Source: Rhyzopertha dominica | Lineage: Eukaryota; Arthropoda; Insecta; Coleoptera; Bostrichidae | Assembly (NCBI GenBank): GCA_025024175.1 | Contig: QCXZ01000137.1 | Location: forward strand, 62,212,911 to 62,276,910 | DNA: 64,000 nucleotides | Reading direction: 5' to 3' | Shown: one piece after another, positions 10,927 to 22,399 of the stretch | Position numbering within the stretch: position 1 is the first letter of the stretch | Layout of the letters: each line of letters starts with the position of its first letter | Position numbers and translations under genes: made by a program | Notes under the pieces: generated by a model | Told to the model about the DNA's origin: nothing | The model's input: the letters and a program-made list of their open reading frames with translations, nothing else | The model's database searches: none

Positions 10927-12146
10927 CAGTGGCGGCTGGTGACAAATTCTATTGGGTCGGCAGTAAAAACTTTGGTCCACTCTAGTTAGTCAATATTATT
11001 TATTTATAAATTAGTAAATAATTTTGTATATACTCGTAGTTGTTGTTGTTTATTACTTGCTACTTCTGTAAATTTTCATATCGTCGCAAGTTAAAAAGAT
11101 AGTTCATTTGGTAACAAATAGCCTAATCTGGCAACTAGCTACATAATTTCAACGTTAGGCGTGCACCTGTACTGCACCGGAAAGGATAAGTCGATATATG
11201 CCGACCCCATCCGAAAATGTATTCGGAAGTCCGGCAGACAGCATTAAGCGATTATATGGGTATTGGCGCTTACTTATTTTGTTATTTTCTTTTTGTGTGA
11301 AATTCTTCAATGATTTCAGATTGACTAAATTTATAACATGTATTTAATTAATTCTGTTAAATGTTTGAAGGTATCTGCTTAAAATTGTTTATTTAAGAGG
11401 ATAGCTCTTACAATAATCTTGGGAAAATGAAAAATTTCGTAGAACATTCGGGTAGGTTTTCGTGATTTCAGTATTGAACTATATATATAATTGTTGTTCA
11501 ATGTACATGTCAAAATTAATTTTCGGAATCGGACGATTATGAATGCCGGGCCTCCTTTATTAACTTCAATAAAAACATATATACGTAAAATTAAATTATA
11601 ATTATAAAAAAACTGTAAGCATGTAAAGGGTGTCAATCAGATAATTTGTAATACTCAGTAGGAAACAGAACTATCATTGGTTGCTTAAAAAAAAAAGCTT
11701 GAAATAATTGAAATAAATGACGAAGTCCGTTTTAACGTTTTATGCTGTCTGCCGGACCAAGCATTGCCGAGTGTAGATTTTCGCCTCGGGATTCAATATG
11801 CGCGCAGGGTTGCGTCTTTGTTCAGCTCATAGGAAAACGATGCTATTGCTTCCTTATACGATGCGGTCTGCCGACCCAGCGCTTGGATCACGGGCCTGGA
11901 TGACAAACACATACACGGCCCAGCCACGGTTGCCGAGTAGCGTAAATTTTTCGGGATAACCCGTAAAAATGTGATTTTGGCTAATTATTAATTAGATGGT
12001 AATGGAAAAAAATACGCTCCAACTGTTTCAAGATATCTGAACATAATAAAACAAAATATACATAAAAATACGAAAAAAAATAATTTCTTTGATCATAATT
12101 CTGGGTCGGCAGTGCCGACCCTGCCGACCCGGACGAGCCGCCTCTG
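10927..12146. mobile_element. hAT-like non-autonomous element, CAGTGGCGGCT type
   Basis: The 1220-bp element has imperfect terminal repeats (cagtggcggctggtgac at the left, cagaggcggctcgtccg inverted at the right). A perfect 8-bp duplication gtgcagtc flanks it at 10919-10926 and 12147-12154. Subterminal repeats of gggtcggcag, and an inner inverted pair around gtccggcagacagc (11231 and 11739), are present. There is no transposase. Confidence 0.9.
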
Positions 12147-12734
12147 GTGCAGTCATCCCAACACCAATATCGAATCATACAGGTCAGTAACTTAGCTTTG
12201 TCAGCACGCAGAAAAATGGACAGGGTAAATCAGTTACTGCGAAAAAAATGCAATTTGCACAGCACACTTTTAACCATTTGCTGGATAAGGTTTACGGTAT
12301 ATATTGGGATAATCTATTTATTGTTGAAAGTTGATGCTTGCTATAATGTTTCAAACTGTTTGAGAAGGCTGTAAGGAGACGATTAATTAGTTTGTTAGAA
12401 AAGTACATCATTATAGGCAGGCAAAGTGGTTATCGGATAAGCATATCGGTGACCACCACTATGAGCCAGTTCATAACAAGAGTACACACAGGGAGATTTT
12501 AGTTGTAGAACTTCTCGGCGTATTGTAAATCTACGTTGAAGGTTGTGTGTACACCACGTAACAGAATTCAAATGAATTGAAATTAGTAAAATAATGCGAA
12601 TTTCTCTAAATCCTTGCGAAATTTTGAAACACTTCTACTGTTGAAAGCTGAAACTCATAGGTTAACGTCCGTTATATGCACCTCCCTTAATCATAGAAAG
12701 TGCGTTGCACGTGTTTCTTATATCTCATCATCTT

Positions 12735-13330
12735 ACGAAGATAACGCAGATGGGGTTCAGAGAAACTACTCATAACTTACTACAGGCTTATTTAAACAAC
12801 GGAAACAAAAATGTCGCAATCCTGAATATGAGTGAGTAACACAAGGTGTGCTCCAAGGATCAATACTGGGTACTTGTATATTTCTTTTGTCTAATTATGA
12901 ACTGTCAAATTTTGTTTTCGATTTTTCGCTGAAGGATTAACCACAAAAAACCCGAAAACAGTTAATAGTCTTCGGTTAAATGTCAATAAACCCAAAATTA
13001 TAGTGTTTTGAAGCTTCAGTGTTTCCTGTTAATAATAACTGGCGAAGGTAAGTTTTTGGGTCTAACGGTAGATAGCAGATGCAACTGGAGAGCGTATAAT
13101 GAAACTTATTAACGTCCTCAGTCTGTCTTACGTATAATATTAAATACTACAAAAATTGAAATCTATTAAAAAAATATTTACTTTGCCGATATTCACCCTT
13201 GCTTTCAGTATGGCGTATTGTTACAGGGAAACTCAACAACACATTTTCACCGAGCTTTCGTTTTAAAGACACGGTGTCTTCGCGCTGCGTTTAATCTAAA
13301 AGTGGCGAAACTTGTAAAGAGATTTTTTTT
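12735..13330 (+). pseudogene. Non-LTR retrotransposon reverse transcriptase remnant
   Basis: Broken frames read like a Jockey-type reverse transcriptase. A LLQAYLNNGN segment is followed by TQGVLQGSILGT (RT domain 4, normally GVPQGSILGP), then RLNVNKPKI..F, then KFLGLTVDSRCNWRAY (the GxxLD-like thumb start), and further on YGVLLQGNSTTHFHRAFVLKTRCLRA (the C-terminal region typical of these elements). The FADD catalytic motif is not readable. Several frame changes and stops show it is dead. Confidence 0.65.
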
Positions 13331-13428
13331 GTGAGATCGTGAGACATTTATAAAATGTACGGGCTCTACTTAGTGGTCTTTGCTAAGTTGGCATATTCAG
13401 CAATTCACCTTTATGAACACACGTATTA

Positions 13429-14376
13429 AGCCTCTCCCACATCTGACGAACGTTTCCGCTCGCTCGCGCTGCCATCATTCGCGGTCGCGCGCAACGTTGC
13501 CAGCAACATAACGAACGTTTCCGACAGGCTCCCACATATGAGCAACATTTCTATCTTTACTAGCATTCGCAGACGCTCCACTCGCTCGCAGTCTGCTGTA
13601 GTATAAGAGGAACTCGTGCAACGTTTAGGGGAAGGTTTAGCGAATATCAATTATGTCGAAAGAGTAAATGTGTTTTTATTATTTAGCTAAACTATACATA
13701 TTCTTACTAAAAAGTATACCGTATGGAAACTGATGAAGTTGACAAGAGCAAAATAATTAGTTTTAATTTTATTATTATCATTTATTATTATTACAAAAAC
13801 TTGCACTTTACCAGAATAAAAAAAAATGTAATATACAGGGTGTCCGGAAATGATGAGCAAATATTTAGGAGATGATTTTACTCCAAAAATGAATGCTATA
13901 ATGAAAGCCTTACCTATACGATTGTTTTGAAAACTCAAAATTAACGAAAATACAAGGTGTCAAAGTATTTTTAAGTTTATATAAAACAATATACGTAGCG
14001 GCCGAAACTACAACATTTCTATTATTATTCGGTATCAACGTATCTAAAATTAGTAATTAGGCGACATACATTTAAACACTACTGCAGACATCGGCAGCCC
14101 TCATCTACAAACATACAACACACGGCAACTAATATACATTCGCGGAAAACGTTGCAGTGCATTCGTTGTCCCTCCCACATTGAAACGTTCGCGCGCGCTC
14201 GCGGCAAAGATTTCCCTTTGATCTTTTCTCATTTACCGACAACCGATGGAGCGCGCTCGCTGGCATTCGCACCCACTTCCAACCGCTCGCGCTCGCGGCG
14301 AATGCTCTCCCACATCTGACAAACGTTTCTCGGCAGCGCGAGCGAGCGCAAACGTTCGTCAGATGTGGGAGAGGCT
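13429..14376. mobile_element. PIF/Harbinger-like non-autonomous element
   Basis: The 948-bp element has 45-bp terminal inverted repeats with one mismatch, beginning agcctctcccacatctgacg. It is flanked by TTA on both sides (13426-13428 and 14377-14379), the 3-bp TWA duplication typical of PIF/Harbinger. The ends are GC-rich with cgctcgctcgcg tracts in an AT-rich core. An extra copy of the terminal motif at 14308-14331 faces the right end and forms a long hairpin with it. No transposase is present. Confidence 0.75.
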
Positions 14377-14699
14377 TTATATACAAGAAAGAAAGTACGA
14401 GACACAACACAACCCTCACTGAAACGCTATTTATTATTAAAAATGCACTATACATATACTACTATATTCTTCTGAGCACACTTCATTAGAAAACAAGGCT
14501 CACTGAGAGAGTTGGACTGAAAATTGCCCAGAAAAATATGTACTGAGTGGAACTGAGTAAGAACATAAAAATCGATACGTTTAAAATACACGTACCGAAA
14601 ACAGAGTAACAACGGTTTGTAGGAATTCGTTGCATTAATTCCGTAAGACAATATTATGTAATATATTGATTCAATATAACTTTGACGCTGCCAAATTGT

Positions 14700-15098
14700 T
14701 TGATGCGCTAGGTCTTAGCAACATTTTCCCAATGTTGCTTTTGAGGACTTTTCATGTTTTAGAAATAGCCTAAATTGTCGACTTGCTACTTCGGTTAATT
14801 TACATATCGCTAATAAGTTAAAAAGAGAGCCTAATCGTGCAACTCTGTTCTTGAAACTACAAAACAACCAACTAAAACTAGACTATTTTCTAAAAGTTTT
14901 GTAAAACGTCATCTAGTTTAGACTGGCAGGCTGGTAAATAACCATCTGGAGTAAAATAATCTCTACTACCTAGAGACTTGTCTTAGTTGAATTGAAAACG
15001 GGAGTAAAATTATGAATTTTTACAACATTTCGCGGCGCCCCTGGACAATCGCTATGGCTCCCCAGATAGTCGCGGCTCACACTTTGGGAGCCACTGCG
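14700..15098. mobile_element. Decayed hAT-like element
   Basis: The right side reads inverted as cagtggctcccaaagtgtga, a very common hAT terminus. An inner block at 14780-14850 (acttgctactt..taatttacatatcg) matches the interior of the hAT element at 11050-11140. The left end is not recognisable. Confidence 0.45.
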
Positions 15099-17199
15099 CT
15101 AAGCTATATTACGCATTTTTCTATTTAGAGTCCAAATAATTAAAAATATTATTTTTTATGTCGCATTCTTTGGCGATGCCTTGTGCTTTGCAAATAAATA
15201 CAATGTACAATAATATAAATGATATGATCTATGTATTCCACATAAAACTAAAATGCAACATTTGCACGTATAGTACGGCATCCTTTAAATGATGTTTAAG
15301 ACCCCTAGAAAGAGTATAGTGCAATATCCTGTAAAATTTCAGTAGCTGTCTACATTTTAAGCAATATTTCACAAGCTTCTCTCCTATTCTGCATGCCGAG
15401 CGGGCTTCCATATCCCGACTGCGTCGGATTTTGGTTCCTGCCGATTAATGTCGACATCAATGTAACCTATACTCGCTCTGCCATGAATAACACAATTCCG
15501 GTCCATGTTCACCTAATAATGCAATAAGGAACTTTCTCCCCCTTTCCTAATTGATTTAATAGCGTTATGAAATGTAATTTCGCCCTTGCTGTGATGCATT
15601 TTCATTTCAGTAGCAAGCTGCGTAGCCCAAGGCCGAAATCGCGGGGGTGCTTTATAGATTTTGCAATTAAGGGCTACTACACAACAACAATTTTGGTGGC
15701 ACACATCTTGTTAAAATTCCATACAGTCCGTGGGTCATCGTCATAGTTCATAACGATATAATTTTTCTTATCAAACTTCTCTTCGGTTTGTAGAGAAAAG
15801 TAGAAGTCCAAAGTATTATGTCGTTCATCGGTAATCGCAATAGAAGTAATTCTTTACAGTTAGGACTGTGCCTATTGAATTTAGCGCATTCATGCATTTT
15901 CACCACACCGGTTCTAGTTTCTTCGATGGACGGAATGTTAAAAATTAATAAAACAACGTATCTTGTATTAGTCGTTATATTTCAAAAACAATGAATAGTT
16001 GCAGTCAAAATTCTTATCAGTTATATCTTTAGCAGCAAGAGAATATCAAAGAAACTTCTTTTGGCGTATTAGCTTTCTACTTCGTTCCCCACCCTGTAAT
16101 TGGAGCATCTGTTGTATTGCGTATCTCAATTAAAAAAAACGAAGCAATTGAAATCCAACTTTTAAAATTAATATCAAGACAGACCAATTACCAAGTACAA
16201 AGTCAAAAAAAAAGATTTTTTTAAGGGCAAAAGGAACGTAAATAAAATAATATCTTGGAGATTAAACAAATACATTTGATGACGGTCAATAGCCTTTAGC
16301 TAAGTAAGGCCAATTAGCAGAGTTAATTTTTCAAACAAGTTGTGTTTTTACAGGCAAGAAATTAAAAAAAATTAAGTGTCTACTTCATGCTGTAAAGCCA
16401 TCAGACATTGAAAAATTGTATATCATTTTATTAAAACAGTTAAATATTTTACATTTGAATAAGGAATATTTGCTGAAACGATTTACTAACAATTGTTTAT
16501 TACACTGTAGCATTTGGCACAGCAAATGCAAGTATCCTTCGTTACTAACTTCTGAGAAAAGCATTTCACCGTATCCTCATAAAATAGGAAAACCGATATA
16601 CTGGTTCCGGGCAGTTTGGCGAGAAGCCTTTAAGTTAGGAACCGTATCAAAGAGCGAACCGGGCCGAATATACTGCCACTACTTTAAAGTAATTCACGCC
16701 GTCTTGCAGGATTTTCTTTATTTTATGTCTAGATACTTCCATTATCGCTGTTGCATTGAAAGTTTTAGTGCTTGGAGTTGAAAAGGCGTCATACAATGTC
16801 CGGGATTTGGAGAACTCGTTTAGGTTTTTGTAGATACCGTTCGACAAAGCCGGGTAAAAGAGATTGAGAACTGATGCGTATTTTTAATTGAGTCGCCTTT
16901 ATTCTAGTTTTCAAATATATCTACGAAATACAGAAAGCCAAGTTTTACATAATGGTACCTAAAAATCAAGTCACAGAATTTCAAAATCACCTAGTCTGAT
17001 AATTTACATGATTCAAATTAACATCTACTAATAATAGTAAACCACTTATTTATGATCCTACTTCCATACTTTTTTAGGCAAAGCCAAATGCCAGCATTTC
17101 AACCGCCAAGCGACCTTCTTCAATGGCTTAACATGTATGACTAGATTAAAACAGTAAAAACATATAAACATATCGTAAAACATAGATAGGTAGAGTTGT
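15099..17199. other. Gene-less stretch
   Basis: Open frames at 15229-15704 (minus) and 16416-16781 (plus) have no recognisable domains and average AT-rich composition. No splice-flanked exon recognised. Confidence 0.45.
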
Positions 17200-17600
17200 G
17201 TGGTGTGGGGAAAAATTGTTTATATTACATTTTTTACATTACTATTGCGATATGTGGGTTATTTAAGGGCGCGAAATCCGTATTTGGCAAATGGTTTGAA
17301 TTGCGTTTCATGTAAACAGTCTCTAAGGGGTTTAAGTTGGCGCGTGTTGACGCTTTGATGTTCTTGACGCTGGCTATATTAAATTTGTGATCTGTTTCAA
17401 TATTATGGATTTCTAGTGCAGATTTTTTTAATTCCTATTATTTACGTGGAACATATTTCATTTGAATCTAATATTTGCGTTTCGTTTTGCTTATCTAATG
17501 TACTTTTTTGGACAGCTAATAGATTCCTGATTTGTTTAACATATCTTCTTTATCCAGAGTGTTGCTTAATAAGTTCCTTAATGTGCAAGGTTTATATTAA
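17200..17600 (-). pseudogene. Penelope-like element, GIY-YIG endonuclease remnant
   Basis: Read on the minus strand, one frame with a few stops gives NTLDKEDMLNKSGIY, then a Lys-Val-His/Tyr and SKTKRK where the family has KVYIGQTKR. After a damaged middle it gives SALEIHNIETDHKFNI, ASVKNIKASTRANLNPLE and NHLPNTDFAPLNNPHI. The order (linker, SGIY, YIG-like, H..DH, LNPLE) matches the C-terminus of Penelope-like retroelements. Internal stops show it is inactive. The upstream RT would lie above 17640 but is not recognisable. Confidence 0.6.
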
Positions 17601-18414
17601 ATTTAAAAATTAAGTTTAATATATATTTGTGTTTGTTTAACAACAGTGATTATTATATTTTTGTATCCGTTTGAGTTGGCTAAATTATAAATATTTGATA
17701 GTTCATTTTTGTAATTTTCTGTTTCTCTTTAATTTAGTCATACTTATTAAGTCACCGAAGAGGCCGCTTGGAGATTAAAATGCCGGAATTTGGCTTTTTG
17801 GAAGTAAGGTCGTAAGCAAGTATTTTACTATTACTATTTAATAACTTCCAAAAAACTGTACTATTCGTTATTAATATATACTTTTATTACTTTGAACCTT
17901 AGATTGAATATTATAGAGTATCGATGTATTCTTTTTTTGTGGAACGAATAATCGAAATGCCGAAGAAGCACGTAGAATTTACACAGAATATTACCCTGAT
18001 CACATTATCCCGTATGTATAAACACTCGTTATTATTCATAGACGACTGGGCGAAGTAGGCTCTTTTAAAACTACATTTATTGATAACGGAAGGTCAATAT
18101 ATGGCCCACAGTTCACACGGAAGAACGAATACTTGNGCGAGTTGAAGCAAATGCAGGTATTAGTGTATTGTAGCCGACCAAGGANTCTACCGTGATACTG
18201 CTTTCCACGTTCAGAAGATACAATATGTACATACTTTATAAGGGTGATCATCAATAGAGGTTGGGTATTTGCCACCGCATTCTAAAAAAATATTCTTACG
18301 ACTTAGGAGTTCGAAATCTGCGGATTTCTGCTTTTTCTTGAAACACTTGTACCAAATACACTAAGTCTAAACACAACTAGTTCAAAGCACTACTGTTTCA
18401 ACACTGCTAATTCA

Positions 18415-18660
18415 GTAAACTACAAGGCTTCTATAAATGATTCATGCAACGTGGGCGGTGTTGATTTCTGAATTCTTGGCCCCTTTTCTGTAACTGTCAC
18501 ATCACAGCTCAGAAATCTGAGCTTTCTGCAACCTTAAAGTTAATTATCCCACAAAACACTACAGAATATGTTGAAAATACACATTGCCAGGCGTTTTCTC
18601 ATATTAAGATATATCAAATAAAAAAACACCTGCTTTACTGAGCCTTCCGCTCGCTTAATA
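18415..18660. repeat. Dispersed repeat shared with 51.3 and 55.2-55.4 kb
   Basis: The segment has tataaatgattcatgca near its left edge, then tgatttctgaattctt, and agctttctgcaaccttaaag later. The first block appears inverted at about 55410, the last directly at about 55212, and the middle one at about 51342. This is probably a non-autonomous DNA element family. No ends could be fixed. Confidence 0.5.
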
Positions 18661-19969
18661 ACCGCTATTATTCGAATTCAGAACTGCACGCGCTCTCTCC
18701 GTCGGGTTATTTACACCCCCATCGACGCTATTGAAACTTCCGAAGGTTCCATTGATAGAATTTTCTGGAGAATAACGACATTACCTGCTATCTGTTTGTC
18801 GCGAGGATCACTACTTGCAGTGTCCTACTATACCGCATCTAAACGTCTGCAACTGCGGTCCACAGATGGCGCTGATTCTACAACAATATCAATAAGACCC
18901 TCAAATAATTAATAGAATTATATTTACCGGCGAAACTGATGCAATTGCAAATCTTCGTAATTTAATGAGATTGTGACAGTTTACATGCCGCTACAGAAAT
19001 ATACCAGCGGCAATTCTTCCTAAATATATGGGATAGGGGACCATGTTATAGGAACTAACTTTTTAAATGGCATTATCTATTTTTAAATGTTTCCCTAGAG
19101 ACAAGATTAAATATATAGTTTTTACAAGATGACGCTTTTAATATATAAGTTAGGAGATACCTCTGTGAGCCTTCTCCCGATGGATTGGACGGAACGGCCC
19201 GACGGTCGTCGGATATAAATACAATGCATTTATTTTTTGGGAATATTTAAAACCTACTGTCTATTAAATACCAGTAAGTGACTTACAAAGTCTTCGAAAG
19301 AAAATTATAACTGGGTTTACTGCCGTGAGAGATCGTAGTGTGTCAAGAAGTGTTGTTGACTTGAATGGGAGACACTCTTAAAATGTTTTGTAATTTAACT
19401 TGTAAACTTGTAAACTAGTTAAAATGCTAGTTTCAATTGAAGGCAATAAAATAAATTGCAATATGAAAGGCGCGATAATAGTTAGAACGCAGTAGAACCT
19501 TAGAAATCGGTAATGCCCGCAATGTATACAAACTTTAAGTAAGATTAATATATTGTATATTTGAAATAAATTATAATAATTAATTTTGTAGATTTAATGC
19601 AGCCATTATTTGGCAACAATCCAGATTAAGGTATATCAAAGCTAATAATGATAAAAGTAATATTTCTTGAATCACGCGTAGTACCTACTCAGAAACTCAC
19701 ACTTCCATTAACGGTATACTATACACTACGTAAACCAGCTCTTTTTGCTAGTGCATTGCTCGTCGCACCCATAAACTCCAGTATTTAATCAAGAGCAGCA
19801 GCTGTTGCCTTCCAAGGAGCGAATATTTATGGCCAACGCTATCCCACCTGAAACGCAGCTAAGCGCGACGCTCCGTCAACACTTATTACGTTTAGGTAAT
19901 TTATCGCCAAAGAAAAAAATATTTATTAGCTTAGCTCTGGACTCCACCACCGAGTTACAATGAACTTAC
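18661..19969. other. Intergenic or intronic stretch downstream of GPCR exon
   Basis: This is 3' of the 19970-20061 exon on the minus strand. The next GPCR exon (rest of TM5 onward) should be here or lower, but none was convincingly found. Confidence 0.4.
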
Positions 19970-20061
19970 ATTATCAGGAAAATCCCTCTCATGTACTCCT
20001 TCATGTCGTCAGCTAAGTTAACTATGCAGATACCCACGCCTTGGTAGGACGGTACATATTT
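19970..20061 (-). CDS. Class A GPCR exon: extracellular loop 2 and start of TM5
   Basis: This 92-nt minus-strand exon is bounded by a splice acceptor (tttttgcag) and a donor (gtaagt). It reads KYVPSYQGVGIC and then IVNLADDMKEYMRGIFLI, and ends in phase 2. The Cys in GVGIC sits where class A receptors have the extracellular-loop-2 cysteine that bonds to TM3. The hydrophobic GIFLI opens TM5. It begins in phase 0, exactly matching the phase-0 end of the exon at 59192-59371, whose last residues (MYIDLG) lead naturally into this loop. Together they indicate one rhodopsin-like receptor on the minus strand. The receptor sits in the plasma membrane and signals through G proteins. I cannot name the ligand. 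Confidence 0.8.
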
Positions 20062-20261
20062 CTGCAAAAAAGGCAAAATTAGTTAATTTTCTATGTATAT
20101 AGGATATTATATGCTTAATGCGAAAATTGACAACTACCAAACGTATAACCTTATTTTTTAAAAAATTGGAAACTGATCCATTTCTCTATCTGGATTTGTT
20201 GTAATTAATAAACGTTTTCTTTAAAAATTTCACTTCAAGTGAGATCCACTTTATTAATTAA

Positions 20262-20300
20262 ATTAGTAAAGCGCTTTTGCCTACATAATAGCCATCGTCA
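20262..20300 (-). repeat. Penelope-type terminal (hammerhead-like) motif
   Basis: On the minus strand this reads ctgacgatggctattatgta, then ggcaaaagcgc. Penelope-like elements carry a hammerhead ribozyme-related ctgatga..gaaa motif in their terminal repeats, and this resembles a damaged copy. Its orientation agrees with the endonuclease remnant at 17.2-17.6 kb. The assignment is tentative. Confidence 0.3.
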
Positions 20301-20717
20301 GTACAAAACAAATACATAACTTACAATTATTTAGACACAACAGAATGAAGAAACAAGCAAACTTGACACCAAACCAAACATAACATAACAACACAAACGT
20401 AATATTAAATTAAGTCAAATAAATAATTTAGAACTGGACAATTGACATTACAAAAATTATTTATACTAGTAACATTTTGTTCACTAATAATTTTAAGAAT
20501 TTCTAAAATTGTCCAATAATTTAATTTTGATGATTTATTGCATTAATGTAATGCATTTAAATTTTCTAGCGTGACAACGTGTTTATTTAACAATCAATGG
20601 TTAGCTAACCAATAATTTACTATTCATAATACTGATATAATATATGAGCAAAATAATATAAACGATGATTAGATGTCTTAGGGCAGAAATTACCATAAAA
20701 GTTGAAATTCAAGACAT

Positions 20718-20816
20718 TTCTCTGGTTCTGGTTCTCGTTCGATCACCGAAGTTAAGCAACGTCGGGCGCACAGTATTTGGATAAGTGACCGTTTGGGAAC
20801 CCCTCGTTCTGTTGAC
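20718..20816 (+). pseudogene. 5S rRNA-like fragment
   Basis: From about 20730 the sequence follows animal 5S rRNA closely: ttctcgttcgatcaccgaag, ttaagcaacgtcgggcgc (internal control region A box), ggataagtgaccg (C box, normally ggatgggtgaccg) and tgggaacccc. The first 25-30 bases of 5S rRNA are absent or unrecognisable and several changes disrupt helices. There is no T-run terminator right after it. It is either a dispersed 5S pseudogene or the head of a 5S-derived SINE. Confidence 0.8.
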
Positions 20817-20819
20817 ATA

Positions 20820-21478
20820 ACTTTTTGTTATTGGTAAGCAGGTGTAATAGATACTGATTTCAGATATTAGTAGATGAAAACAAACTGAAATAAACCAAAA
20901 TTTTCCATATTGTCCGAATTCTCATAAAGATATTTAAAATCGATGCAAAATTCACACACAATACTAAAAACTAAAAAGCAGAAATGAATTATTTATATAA
21001 ATAATAATTTTTAATTTACTACGTTTTTAAATTGGACTAAAAACTATAAAATGATTTCTTCTAGACCCATACAGGTTTATAATCCCACACAGATTGTCCA
21101 GAAAATTTGTGATTATGAATTCTTTAATACCTAGGACAATACTTAATAATAATAATAATTAAATAAGTAAAATTAAATAAATTAAAATACGTGGGGCGCA
21201 TATTAATGCCTTAGTTATCTATTACCCCACGTTTCTTGTTTTATATCTTACAAGTATTCTCATAGCTATTAAAATAAATTAATCACAAATTTTCTGGACA
21301 ATCTGTATGAAGTTACGAATCTGCATGGGGTTATAAATCTGTATGAGGTTAGAAGAAATTATATGCAAATATTTACCAGGTTCATTGGTTCATTTGTTTT
21401 ATTTTGTAAAATTAGTTCTATTTATAATCTTGTCTTGCAGTTATCTTAAAAATGTGCGAACTGTGTTGCATGTTTTTG
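20820..21478. other. Gene-less AT-rich stretch
   Basis: Very AT-rich with short aat repeats near 21145. If 20718-20816 is a SINE head, its body would lie here, but no body or tail can be defined. Confidence 0.4.
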
Positions 21479-22340
21479 ATATACGGGGGTCATGTCATAA
21501 TTCCTGCACTTATCAAGCTGACGCTGAACTGGCGACGGTGAAAAAAACAAGTGCTGTCAAATTATAAAACCCTATCATTGAGACATCACTTAGCTATAAA
21601 TACAGTGCGGGTAGTTCACTCAGATTATATGTAAAAAAATCTAATCGTGGCGGATTAATGTGCGTATATCAAAATTCAAACACCGCGAAAAAACGGTTGC
21701 CGAAATTCACGGTGCGTTAAAGAAACTTGCCAGGAGTCGTGTGTGAAACGTTCAATATAACTTCATGGAGTAAGCATTCCAGAACGTTGGACTAGTGTTA
21801 AAGACGACCACAGAAGTTTGGAGACCTTATACTGCTACCGACAACATTTTTGCTGCGTTTGTGGCTACAATAATGGAACAAGACCGCGCCGACAAACAAG
21901 CAATAGACAAATTCCAAAAGACAAATGTATTTTACAAAATTTAAATACATGATTTCGAAAGTGTAGACGATATGAAAGACAGAAGATGCACGATAACGCT
22001 TGATCGCATAAAGCAGTGCCAGTAAAAGGAGTTTGCGAGAAGAACTGCTGTGAAATTGTTCCACATCTCTCGTGCAGCCCTGACATGCGTCCCCCAGATT
22101 TCGTTTTGTTCCTCCAGTGGAAAGAAGAATTTATTGACTTGGAATGATAAAAGCCCTGCAACAGCATATACGTTCCTACTGCTGAAACGTCTTGATAAAA
22201 ATGGCGTATTTAATGACATTACATTACTGTCGAAGCGATGGCAACGTTACATTTGCGAGCTGTGTTTTTGTGTGCAGGAATTTCGACACGACCCTCGCAG
22301 TTGCTTTCTGGATTTGATGGGGTATAAATGGATTTAGCTT
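21479..22340 (+). pseudogene. Possible mariner-type transposon fossil
   Basis: The left end (atacgggggtcatgtcataa) resembles the tacgagggt-type terminal repeats of some mariner-like elements. Broken plus-strand frames include KTVAEIHGALKK near 21690, a PPDF.LF-like stretch near 22090 that resembles the third catalytic block, and LLSKRWQRYI near 22240 that resembles the C-terminal RWQ motif of mariners. Many stops and shifts are present. No right end found. Confidence 0.35.
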
Positions 22341-22399
22341 CAGTTAATTATGGTGTTGAGTAAGCTTGCTGTGCGTAATTCCTAGATCAGATAATATGA

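Noticed and set aside
18041..18155. Possible plus-strand exon (open frame with SFKTTFIDNGRSIYGPQF, flanked by AG and GT)
   Set aside because: It may be a decayed integrase fragment or chance; no neighbouring exon or clear family match.
19680..19760. Minus-strand VYVVYSIPLMEV before a gtgagt, considered as the next TM5 exon
   Set aside because: No acceptor gives the required phase without a stop codon.
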